DNA of 6,456 bases from an uncultured Collinsella sp. (GCA_902475825.1 CABSBA010000093.1:1-6456), one strand, 5' to 3'. Positions 1-5,643 are shown, counted from the first letter of the stretch. Numbers and translations: made by a program. Notes: generated by a model not told the origin, from the sequence alone.

Positions 1-94
1 CGACGAGCATCCCTGCAAAAACGGCTGCCATGCAAAAGCCAAGCTTCCTGATATTTTCGCCCGCTTTGGCCATACGCTGAACGCTGTTAGACAT
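1..94 (-). CDS. N-terminus of an unidentified, probably membrane-associated protein (partial)
   Basis: The gene starts with ATG at 94-92 on the minus strand and runs out of the left edge, so only 31 residues are visible. They begin MSNSVQRMAKAGENIRKLGF and continue with a hydrophobic stretch (about residues 19-31, CMAAVFAGMLV) after a basic segment, which fits a signal anchor or first membrane helix. A purine-rich ribosome binding site (GAGGGTGAG) lies just upstream of the ATG. A 32-base dyad at 116-147 lies upstream and may be its operator. The family cannot be identified from this fragment. The start call is moderately safe because of the ribosome binding site and the plausible N-terminus, but a short spurious frame is not excluded. 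Confidence 0.55.
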   Translation of the reverse strand, partial: MSNSVQRMAKAGENIRKLGFCMAAVFAGMLV

Positions 95-115
95 ACACTC
101 ACCCTCATCGACTCT

Positions 116-147
116 ATCGTTATTCGAACAGTTTATCGAACAACGAT
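116..147. promoter_or_regulatory. Imperfect 32-base dyad, candidate operator upstream of the left-edge gene
   Basis: Half-sites ATCGTTATTCGA (116-127) and TCGAACAACGAT (136-147) are inverted copies of each other except for one position, separated by 8 bases. The same stretch can be read as a direct repeat of TCGAACA (124-130 and 136-142), 12 bases apart. It lies 22 bases upstream of the ATG at 94, where a promoter of the minus-strand gene would be. The symmetry is seen directly. A role as a repressor or activator site is inference, and the regulator is unknown. Confidence 0.4.
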
Positions 148-207
148 ATTGATTGCATGCGGAAAGCCCCGCCAGTGCGCATAGCCCATTCACTAATCAG
201 AAGGGGT

Positions 208-217
208 GAGAGTGGAT
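208..217 (+). repeat. Extra copy of the GAGAGTGGAT arm sequence
   Basis: GAGAGTGGAT at 208-217 is identical to the first ten bases of the left arm of the palindrome at 237-300 and starts 29 bases before it. On the minus-strand transcript this gives two alternative partners (from 237-246 or 208-217) for the arm at 291-300. It may be a leftover of a degraded repeat unit. Confidence 0.5.
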
Positions 218-236
218 TTTTGGACACGTATCGAAC

Positions 237-300
237 GAGAGTGGATAATCTCCCACTTCGAGGCCACCACCGGGCCTAAAACGGGAGATTATCCACTCTC
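237..300. repeat. Long perfect inverted repeat (18-bp arms) downstream of the HPt gene
   Basis: GAGAGTGGATAATCTCCC (237-254) is perfectly complementary in inverted order to 283-300, with a 28-base spacer. The spacer has its own small stem, AGGCC (261-265) with GGCCT (273-277). The element sits 24 bases after the stop of the minus-strand HPt gene, so in RNA it would form a very stable hairpin at the end of that operon. No T tract follows the hairpin on the minus strand, so a classical intrinsic terminator is doubtful. It could stabilise the 3' end of the mRNA, or be a dispersed palindromic intergenic repeat. Its architecture closely matches the inverted repeat at 4637-4703. Confidence 0.75.
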
Positions 301-324
301 ATAGTCATCAAGGCTCGCAAGCTC

Positions 325-681
325 TTATTCAGCCGCTTCGCGCAGGGCCGACATCGTTGCCGCATATTGCTGCTGCAACGCATGCATTCCCTCGCGAGCG
401 CCGTCAACGGCATCGGCGCCGCGCAGCGCTTCGGTCACCACGACCGCCGGCTCGTACAGATTATCGAATCCCAGGTTCTGGCTCACGCCCTTGAGCGTGT
501 GCGCTGCCATAAACGCACCTTCGGCGTCTCCTGCCGCCATGGCGGCCTCCAGCTTGTCCATGCTCTCGTCATCCAAAAACTTGAGGGCAAAGCGGGCAAG
601 CATTTCCTCGCCCATCAGCCGAGCACACGCGTCATCATAATTAGCGCCGATCTTCTCATACGCCTCACGCATGGAAATCAT
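325..681 (-). CDS. HPt (histidine phosphotransfer) domain protein
   Basis: A 118-residue stand-alone Hpt protein, the size expected for a single four-helix phosphotransfer domain. The signature is AAHTLKGVSQNLGF at residues 59-72, giving the phospho-accepting His61 followed by the conserved Lys64-Gly65 and a Gly seven residues after that Lys. Such proteins shuttle phosphate between response-regulator receiver domains and have no catalytic activity of their own; this one should be cytoplasmic. It lies 22 bases downstream of the REC/HD-GYP gene on the same strand, so the two are probably co-transcribed and the REC domain of that protein is the natural partner. A kinase donor is not in the window. 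The ATG at 681 is chosen because AAAGGAG (691-697) is 9 bases upstream. An internal ATG three codons later would be too far from it. The family call is firm; the partner is inferred. Confidence 0.9.
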   Translation of the reverse strand: MISMREAYEKIGANYDDACARLMGEEMLARFALKFLDDESMDKLEAAMAAGDAEGAFMAAHTLKGVSQNLGFDNLYEPAVVVTEALRGADAVDGAREGMHALQQQYAATMSALREAAE

Positions 682-690
682 GGATTGAAA

Positions 691-697
691 CTCCTTT
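691..697 (-). promoter_or_regulatory. Ribosome binding site of the HPt gene
   Basis: AAAGGAG on the minus strand, 9 bases before the ATG at 681. It lies wholly inside the 22-base gap after the stop of the upstream gene, so the HPt gene can initiate independently within the operon. Confidence 0.75.
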
Positions 698-703
698 GCT
701 CAA

Positions 704-2584
704 CTAAATCGTGGGAAACGCGACGACGTCGGCAGGACGTGCCAATGTCTCGGCAATATGGTCTTGCACCTCGAGCAGACAATCGAGCAGCAGCGGGTTA
801 AAGGTGCCGCACTTACCGTCCAGGATCATCTGAATTGCCTCCTTGTGCGGGATAGCGTCCTTGTACACGCGCACGCTCGTCAGAGCATCGTACACGTCGG
901 CCACCGAAACCACCTGTGCGGCAATGGGAATTTCGTCGCCCTTAAGGCCATCGGGATAACCCTTGCCGTCCCAGCGCTCGTGATGCCAACGCGCAATCTG
1001 GTACGCATATTCCATAAGCGCATTGCCGGCGTGATGGCTACCCAGCTCAAGCAGCATGTCGGCGCCGATTGTGGTATGCGTCTTCATAATCTCGAACTCC
1101 TCGGGCGTAAGGCGCCCGGGTTTGTTGAGAATCGCATCGTCAATCGACATCTTGCCGATATCGTGCAGCGCCGAAGCCAGGGCAATCGTGGAGCGCTCCT
1201 CATTGTCAAGGGAAATGGTGTCGCTACGCTGGACCAGACAGCCAAGCAGCAGCTCGGTCAGCTTTTCGATGTTCGTAACGTGCCTGCCGCTCTCGCCGTT
1301 GCGAAGCTCCATGACGCCAGCCATGATGTCGATGAGCATGCGACTGTTCTTGACACGCTCGTTGTACTGCTGGGACAGCAGGCTCGTCAGGCGGCGCTGT
1401 TTGGCGTATAGGCGGATGGTGTTGCTTACACGGCGGCGCACGACACGGGAGTCAAACGGGCGGTTGATATAGTCCGAGGCGCCTAGCTCGTACGCGCGCA
1501 GAACCATATCATCGGAATCTTCGCTCGAAATCATGATGACAGGCAGATTGTCACTAACCGATCGGCGCGACAGACCGGCCAGCACCTCAAAGCCGCTTAT
1601 GCCTGGCATGACAATATCCAGCAGCACGAGCGACAACTCATCACCATAGCGGTCGACCATGTCGAGCGCCGTACGACCGTTGTCGGCCTCGAGGATGCAA
1701 TACTCGTCCTTGAGCATCTCGCTGAGAATGACTCGGTTCATCTCGGAGTCATCGACAATAAGTACCAAAGGCTTTTCGCTTTGGAAGGCCTCGATGGAAT
1801 CGGCATCGGTCACGACCGTACCGGCTTTTGCCTTAGCGCGGCTCAGTAACTGGACAGCGCGGCCAACGCCCTCATCGACCGTCTCGCCATGAATACGAAC
1901 GCCACCAACACATGCCGTCAAGCTCACGTACTCATGGCCCGGAATAATCGTGGAACGAACGGCATCGGACACCTGATGCAGGCGACGGGTGAAGTCATCG
2001 GAGGGAATATTGGGCATGACAACCACAAACTTGTCGCAGCCATAGCGCACAAGCTCGTCAGTCGAACGGATTCCGCTGCGCATGGCTGTCGCCACGGCAC
2101 CGAGCGCAAGGTCGCCGGCATGACGGCCACACGTATCGTTGAAGACCCTAAAATCATCAAGGTCGATCATCGCAACGCCGGCATTCATGCGGGCGCTACG
2201 GAGCTTTTCCTCGTAATATCGGCGATTGTGCACGCTCGTCAGCACGTCGGTGTAGACAAGGTCCTCTTTTGCGGCCTCTTGCCCATCGATCGGACGCACC
2301 ATCAGCAGGACATGAGGCTCGCCCTCGACCTTCAGAGGGCGCAGGCGAGCGCGGTACTCAACGCCATCGTTGAGCAGTTGCTCCGACACCTCATCGGAGT
2401 CTGCCAAGGCCTCAAGGCTCGACTGACGCAGACAAGGGCAGCGATCGCCGGCAAGCAAGCAGCTAGGCTCGCTCTTAATCTGATCGGCCGACAGCAAACG
2501 CACCACGGGGTAGGTCTTCGCGACGCGGGCGACCTCGGCGGCAGCCTCCTCGTCGGTTAGATTGACCTCGTGATTATTGAGCAT
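704..2584 (-). CDS. c-di-GMP signalling protein: Cys-bearing sensor, degenerate GGDEF, REC and HD-GYP domains
   Basis: A 626-residue soluble protein with no membrane segments. Residues about 25-105 form a small PAS-like sensor with Cys42, Cys49 and Cys51. Residues about 110-265 are a GGDEF domain (DLDDF at 141-145) whose signature reads YGCDKF (181-186) instead of YGGDEF, so diguanylate cyclase activity is unlikely. R173-S-T-D176, six residues before that signature, fits the RxxD inhibitory c-di-GMP site. Residues about 272-390 are a receiver domain: acidic pair D278-D279, phospho-acceptor D323, and Arg375 where Lys is usual. Residues about 410-610 are an HD-GYP phosphodiesterase with a full candidate metal and catalytic set (E431, H435, H474-D475, K478, H503, H534-H535, D563) and GYP at 542-544. 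It probably hydrolyses c-di-GMP under phosphorylation control. It is the first gene of an operon with the HPt gene. The ATG at 2584 is supported by AAGGGG 6 bases upstream. The domain calls are strong; activity and ligands are inferred. Confidence 0.92.
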   Translation of the reverse strand: MLNNHEVNLTDEEAAAEVARVAKTYPVVRLLSADQIKSEPSCLLAGDRCPCLRQSSLEALADSDEVSEQLLNDGVEYRARLRPLKVEGEPHVLLMVRPIDGQEAAKEDLVYTDVLTSVHNRRYYEEKLRSARMNAGVAMIDLDDFRVFNDTCGRHAGDLALGAVATAMRSGIRSTDELVRYGCDKFVVVMPNIPSDDFTRRLHQVSDAVRSTIIPGHEYVSLTACVGGVRIHGETVDEGVGRAVQLLSRAKAKAGTVVTDADSIEAFQSEKPLVLIVDDSEMNRVILSEMLKDEYCILEADNGRTALDMVDRYGDELSLVLLDIVMPGISGFEVLAGLSRRSVSDNLPVIMISSEDSDDMVLRAYELGASDYINRPFDSRVVRRRVSNTIRLYAKQRRLTSLLSQQYNERVKNSRMLIDIMAGVMELRNGESGRHVTNIEKLTELLLGCLVQRSDTISLDNEERSTIALASALHDIGKMSIDDAILNKPGRLTPEEFEIMKTHTTIGADMLLELGSHHAGNALMEYAYQIARWHHERWDGKGYPDGLKGDEIPIAAQVVSVADVYDALTSVRVYKDAIPHKEAIQMILDGKCGTFNPLLLDCLLEVQDHIAETLARPADVVAFPTI

Positions 2585-2590
2585 ATGGGG

Positions 2591-2596
2591 CCCCTT
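2591..2596 (-). promoter_or_regulatory. Ribosome binding site of the HD-GYP gene, inside a GGGGCCCC palindrome
   Basis: AAGGGG on the minus strand lies 6 bases before the ATG at 2584. Its G run is half of the perfect palindrome GGGGCCCC (2587-2594), so the site could be partly occluded by intermolecular or local pairing. This site decides the start. Confidence 0.55.
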
Positions 2597-2629
2597 CGAT
2601 AGTTTCGCATGGTAGCGGTGGGTTCCAAA

Positions 2630-2645
2630 TGTTACAAGGGTAACA
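2630..2645. promoter_or_regulatory. Palindrome TGTTAC-N4-GTAACA, candidate operator of the c-di-GMP operon
   Basis: TGTTAC (2630-2635) and GTAACA (2640-2645) form a perfect inverted repeat around AAGG, 45 bases upstream of the HD-GYP start. A further half-site, TGTTACA, is at 2676-2682. The position in the only upstream gap of the signalling operon and the clean symmetry fit a dimeric regulator site. The regulator is not identifiable, and no convincing -10/-35 pair was found nearby, so this stays a candidate. Confidence 0.4.
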
Positions 2646-2795
2646 CCTTGCCGATGCAGGTAAGCACGTGAATGCTGTTACATTTTTATGAGTTGGTAGA
2701 CGGTGCGATTGAAGCCGCAGGCGTGAGGTTTTGAGCACATTTGTTAACACGGCCGAAACGTTTGCGGGTGAAGGCTGTTTTGATTTTTACGGCTG

Positions 2796-3593
2796 CTAGA
2801 GCTCCAGGATGCCACGGACAGTCTGGGCAGCCGCTGCCGGGCGATCGCGCAGGCCGTTGTGCGCGCCGGGAACCATTACGAGCGGACAGTCCAAAAGCTC
2901 AGCCGCCATCCTCGTGCCCGCCTCGCGGGGCGTACCAATCGAGAGCTCGCCCAAAAGCACGGCGGCCACCGTTTTCGACGCGCGAACGCTGTCCCAATCG
3001 GGAACGCAGGTCATAGTAATCCCGTATTCGTTCGCCATGAAACTGCGGCCGTTGCGCAGGGCATGCTTGGCTTCCGCCTCGGTTAACTTGGGGGCCTCAG
3101 GGTCCGAATCGCCGATGGCGCCCAGGAAGGCCCGTAATGCCCTGGAGACCTTTCCCGCGGCGATCATCTCGAGCAAAACCGGGGCCGCGCCCAGGCCGGC
3201 GCCCTCATCCGTCACGGCGGGTTCATGCAGAATCGCACGCGAGATTATGGCGGGGTTTGCACGGAGAAGCTCCAGGGCCACCAACGTACCGGCACTGTGC
3301 GCGAGCACGTTTGCCGGAGTGCCAATATGCTCGATAACGGCCTGCAGGTCCGCGGCCTGGACGGCGAGGTCGTAGCGTCCGTCTGCAGCGTCGCCGCTCT
3401 CGCCGCAACCGCGCCGGTCGTAGGTAATGACGCGATAGTCACAGGCGAGCTCGCGGGCGATGGCGTCAAAAAAGACACCGTCGACGCAGGCGCCGTGCAC
3501 GCACACCAAGGCGGGTGCATCGGACGATACAACCGGGCCGGCATACTCGCGGCAGGCGATCGTAGTGCCCGCATTCTCGACCGTAAAATCCAT
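2796..3593 (-). CDS. Alpha/beta hydrolase family protein
   Basis: A 265-residue cytoplasmic hydrolase of normal length for a compact alpha/beta fold. Visible landmarks are the oxyanion-hole segment VCVHGA (residues 30-35), the YDRRGCGES strand-loop (58-66), the nucleophile elbow AHSAG (98-102) with catalytic Ser100, a HEP motif at 123-125, and the C-terminal catalytic His245 in GAHNG. The first Gly of GxSxG is Ala, which this superfamily tolerates. The usual acid after strand six is not clear: GELS at 215-218 has Ser where Asp is often found, so Glu216 or another residue may serve. The substrate cannot be predicted; carboxylesterase or C-C hydrolase activity is possible. The ATG at 3593 has a weak G-rich ribosome binding site (GGGGG, 3600-3604) 6 bases upstream. 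It is a single gene, 211 bases upstream of the signalling operon and divergent from the radical SAM gene. Confidence 0.88.
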   Translation of the reverse strand: MDFTVENAGTTIACREYAGPVVSSDAPALVCVHGACVDGVFFDAIARELACDYRVITYDRRGCGESGDAADGRYDLAVQAADLQAVIEHIGTPANVLAHSAGTLVALELLRANPAIISRAILHEPAVTDEGAGLGAAPVLLEMIAAGKVSRALRAFLGAIGDSDPEAPKLTEAEAKHALRNGRSFMANEYGITMTCVPDWDSVRASKTVAAVLLGELSIGTPREAGTRMAAELLDCPLVMVPGAHNGLRDRPAAAAQTVRGILEL

Positions 3594-3615
3594 GTTGTGC
3601 CCCCATCATCAACGC

Positions 3616-3647
3616 CCATCCAGTTGCACGTCAGTACGATTGGATGG
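3616..3647. repeat. Short inverted repeat in the hydrolase 5' region
   Basis: CCATCCA (3616-3622) pairs with TGGATGG (3641-3647) across 18 bases; wobble and Watson-Crick pairs extend the stem inward in plus-strand RNA. It lies 22 bases upstream of the hydrolase ATG on the minus strand and has no T tract on either side. It could be an operator or leader hairpin, or chance. Confidence 0.3.
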
Positions 3648-3745
3648 ACCCGCATTGCCTTACGACTTGTTAACAGATTAACTGTACCCGACCCGAGGCT
3701 TTTCATGGCACGGCATAATGAGCGACGTGAAAAAACGAAACTTGT

Positions 3746-3770
3746 AAAGCAAGAGCCTACACCTTGCTTT
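3746..3770. repeat. Perfect 8-bp hairpin in the radical SAM gene leader
   Basis: AAAGCAAG (3746-3753) is the exact inverted complement of CTTGCTTT (3763-3770), with a 9-base loop. It ends 48 bases before the start codon at 3819, in the gap between divergent genes. No T run follows, so termination is unlikely. A binding site or leader structure is possible. A TATGCT hexamer at 3782-3787 could be a -10 box just after it, but no good -35 accompanies it. Confidence 0.4.
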
Positions 3771-3803
3771 GGAGCCGATGCTATGCTTAGGCACAATTGT
3801 CTT

Positions 3804-3809
3804 GAGGAG
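3804..3809 (+). promoter_or_regulatory. Ribosome binding site deciding the radical SAM start
   Basis: GAGGAG is 9 bases before the ATG at 3819 but only 3 bases before the in-frame ATG at 3813. The usual spacing favours 3819. Confidence 0.7.
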
Positions 3810-3818
3810 CATATGCCT

Positions 3819-4595
3819 ATGTCTACGTTTTTGAATGCCGGCCCCATCTTTGGGCCCGTTCGCAGCCGTCGCCTGGGCCTTTCGCTCGGCGTCAACATGA
3901 TGCCGGCCAGCGGCAAAATCTGCACGTTCGACTGCATCTACTGCGAAAACGGTCTCAACGCTGAGCGCCCCTGCCATGAGCCGTACAACACAGCTGCCGT
4001 GGTACTCGATGCACTCGAGGCCAAGCTGCACGAGATGGCAATCGAGGGCGAGCTCCCCGATGTAATCACGTTTGCCGGCAACGGCGAACCCACCGCCGCG
4101 CCGGAGTTTCCGCAGGCCATCGCCGGTGCCGTCGCGCTTCGCGACCAGCTGGCCCCAAACACCAAGATTGCCGTGCTTTCCAACGGCACGCGCGCCGACC
4201 GTCCCCAGGTACACGATGCGCTCATGATGGTCGACGACAACATCCTCAAGCTCGACACGGTCGACCCGGCTTTTATCCAGCTGCTCGACCAGCCCGTTGG
4301 CCCCTACGATGTAGAGCACCAGATCGAAACGTTCGCGAGCTTTAACGGCCACGTCATTATCCAGACGATGTTTTTGAGCGGCGAGTACCGAGGCAAGTCT
4401 CTCGATAACACCGGCGAGGAGTACGTCGGCCCTTGGCTCGCGGCGCTCGAGCGCATTCGCCCGCAGGAGGCGACTATCTACACGGTGGCGCGCGAGACAC
4501 CGGTCGCCGGCCTTGCTAAAGCGGCACCCGAGGTGCTCGACACGATTGCCGCACGCGTCCAAGCCCTCGGCATCCCCTGCCAGGTGAGCTACTAG
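3819..4595 (+). CDS. Radical SAM protein, COG0731 / TYW1-like
   Basis: A 258-residue radical SAM enzyme. The cluster motif is C35-TFD-C39-IY-C42 (CxxxCxxC), which binds the [4Fe-4S] cluster that cleaves S-adenosylmethionine. It is preceded by FGPVRSRRLGLSLGV (residues 11-25), characteristic of the COG0731 group related to archaeal and eukaryotic TYW1 (tRNA wyosine synthesis). FAGNGEPT (85-92) matches the GGE-type SAM-binding strand, and SNGT (121-124) follows on the next strand. Bacteria generally do not make wyosine, so the substrate is unknown; no SPASM-type second cluster is evident. The ATG at 3819 is preferred on ribosome-binding-site spacing; 3813 would add two residues (MP). The frame stays open far upstream, but that part is antisense to the hydrolase and not credible. 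It is probably monocistronic, ended by the inverted repeat at 4637-4703. Confidence 0.9.
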   Translation: MSTFLNAGPIFGPVRSRRLGLSLGVNMMPASGKICTFDCIYCENGLNAERPCHEPYNTAAVVLDALEAKLHEMAIEGELPDVITFAGNGEPTAAPEFPQAIAGAVALRDQLAPNTKIAVLSNGTRADRPQVHDALMMVDDNILKLDTVDPAFIQLLDQPVGPYDVEHQIETFASFNGHVIIQTMFLSGEYRGKSLDNTGEEYVGPWLAALERIRPQEATIYTVARETPVAGLAKAAPEVLDTIAARVQALGIPCQVSY

Positions 4596-4636
4596 CAAAA
4601 CCACGCAGCAGCTAGTGCCCGCCATCCCGCCCCATC

Positions 4637-4706
4637 AGTTGCGGTGATATAGTTCCTATTTGTGCTGTTAAACCGCTTAAATCGGAACTATATCACCGCA
4701 ACTTTT
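4637..4706 (+). terminator. Rho-independent terminator built on a 20-bp perfect inverted repeat
   Basis: AGTTGCGGTGATATAGTTCC (4637-4656) is perfectly complementary in inverted order to 4684-4703, with a 27-base spacer; after one mismatch the pairing continues for four more bases inward. TTTT (4703-4706) ends the hairpin on the plus strand, so it should terminate the radical SAM transcript, whose stop is 41 bases upstream. The stem is much longer and more AT-rich than an ordinary terminator, and resembles in layout the palindrome at 237-300. It may be a dispersed palindromic repeat used as a terminator. Confidence 0.7.
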
Positions 4707-4730
4707 ATAGACGCGTGGGTGGGCTATACT
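4703..4730 (+). promoter_or_regulatory. Candidate sigma-70-type promoter of the methionine aminopeptidase gene
   Basis: TATACT (4725-4730) is a good -10 box, 25 bases before the ATG at 4756. The matching -35 (TTTTAT, 4703-4708, 16-base spacing) is poor and overlaps the T tract of the upstream terminator. If used, the mRNA leader would be only about 20 bases. The -10 is seen; promoter activity is inferred. Confidence 0.5.
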
Positions 4731-4755
4731 AGCTGCGGATGAAAGGAAGTTAGCC

Positions 4756-5643
4756 ATGTTTGACAAAGGACCCGTGCCCGGACGCAACGACGCTTGCTGG
4801 TGCGGCAGCGGCAAAAAATATAAGAAATGCCATAGCACCTTTGATGAGCGCCTCGAGCGCTTGTGGGAAGAGGGCTGGGAGGTTCTGCCCCGCACGCTCT
4901 ACAAGACGCCCGCCGATATCGAGGGCATCAAGCGCTCGGCCGCCATCAACGTGGGCGTGCTCGATTACGTAGGCGAGCACATCGCCGCGGGCATGACCAC
5001 CAACCAGATCGACCAGATGATCTACGACTACACCGTCGAGCACGGTGGCACGCCGGCCGACCTCAACTACGAGGGCTACCCCAAGAGCGTGTGCACCTCG
5101 ATCAACGACGTGGTCTGTCACGGTATCCCCTGCGATACGGACGTGCTGCGCGAGGGCGACATCATCAACGTCGACTGCTCCACGATCCTGGACGGCTACT
5201 TTAGTGATTCGAGCCGCATGTTCTGCATCGGTGAGGTCTCTGCCGAGCGCCAGCGCCTGGTCGAGGTCACCCGCGCCAGCGTGGAGGCGGGCTTGGCAGC
5301 CGTCAAGCCATGGTTGCCGCTCTCCGTTATGGCCGAAGCCGTGCAAAAGACGGTCGAGGACGCCGGCTTTAGCGTGGTGCGCGAGTACGGCGGACACGGC
5401 ATTGGCAAGGAGTTCCACGAGGACCCGTTCGTGGGCTTTACCACCGAGGCGCCCGATGTGGACACCATCATGGCTCCGGGTATGGTCTTTACCATCGAGC
5501 CCATGGTCAACGCCGGAGCGCCCGACATCAAGATTAGCAAGGGCGACGGTTGGTGCGTGCGCACCAAGGACGGCAGTGATTCGGCCCAGTGCGAGGTACA
5601 GCTCGTAGTGACCGAGGACGGTTACGAGCTGTTGAGCTGGTAG
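4756..5643 (+). CDS. map: Type I methionine aminopeptidase with N-terminal SEC-C zinc motif
   Basis: A 295-residue enzyme that removes the initiator methionine from nascent proteins. Residues 12-26 carry a SEC-C motif (C14-W-C16-GSGKKYKK-C25-H26), a zinc-binding tail that probably links the enzyme to the ribosome or other proteins. After a linker, the catalytic domain (about 50-295) keeps every expected residue: H122 in VCHGIP, metal ligands D140, D151, H214, E248 and E280, and H221 in the GHGIGKEFHEDP segment. The length fits a type I enzyme plus this extension. The ATG at 4756 has GGAAG (4745-4749) 6 bases upstream and starts directly at the SEC-C region. It has its own promoter and a terminator (5653-5695), so it looks monocistronic rather than part of the usual ribosomal-protein/adk/map operon. 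The identification is very secure. Confidence 0.97.
   Translation: MFDKGPVPGRNDACWCGSGKKYKKCHSTFDERLERLWEEGWEVLPRTLYKTPADIEGIKRSAAINVGVLDYVGEHIAAGMTTNQIDQMIYDYTVEHGGTPADLNYEGYPKSVCTSINDVVCHGIPCDTDVLREGDIINVDCSTILDGYFSDSSRMFCIGEVSAERQRLVEVTRASVEAGLAAVKPWLPLSVMAEAVQKTVEDAGFSVVREYGGHGIGKEFHEDPFVGFTTEAPDVDTIMAPGMVFTIEPMVNAGAPDIKISKGDGWCVRTKDGSDSAQCEVQLVVTEDGYELLSW

Noticed and set aside
208..300. CRISPR-like array
   Set aside because: There are only partial copies in mixed orientation, with no regular repeat-spacer unit and no cas genes.
1889..2560. Plus-strand open frame of 223 codons, with others at 758-1411 and 1056-1472
   Set aside because: They lie opposite the GGDEF-REC-HD-GYP gene, whose domains are clear, and their translations are low-complexity antisense sequence.
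2720..2795. Terminator after the hydrolase gene
   Set aside because: The region is T/A-rich near the stop, but I found no stem of useful length; CAGCC occurs as a direct, not inverted, repeat.
2741..3016. Plus-strand frame of 91 codons rich in Arg and Pro
   Set aside because: It is mostly antisense to the hydrolase C-terminus, with a composition typical of a shadow frame and no convincing ribosome binding site.
3225..3818. Possible long N-terminal extension of the radical SAM protein
   Set aside because: It would overlap the hydrolase gene antisense and cross the divergent promoter gap. The family begins at the FGPVRSRR region, and a good ribosome binding site sits at 3804-3809.
3678..4625. 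Minus-strand open frame of 315 codons
   Set aside because: It is antisense to the radical SAM gene and its translation shows no recognisable domain.
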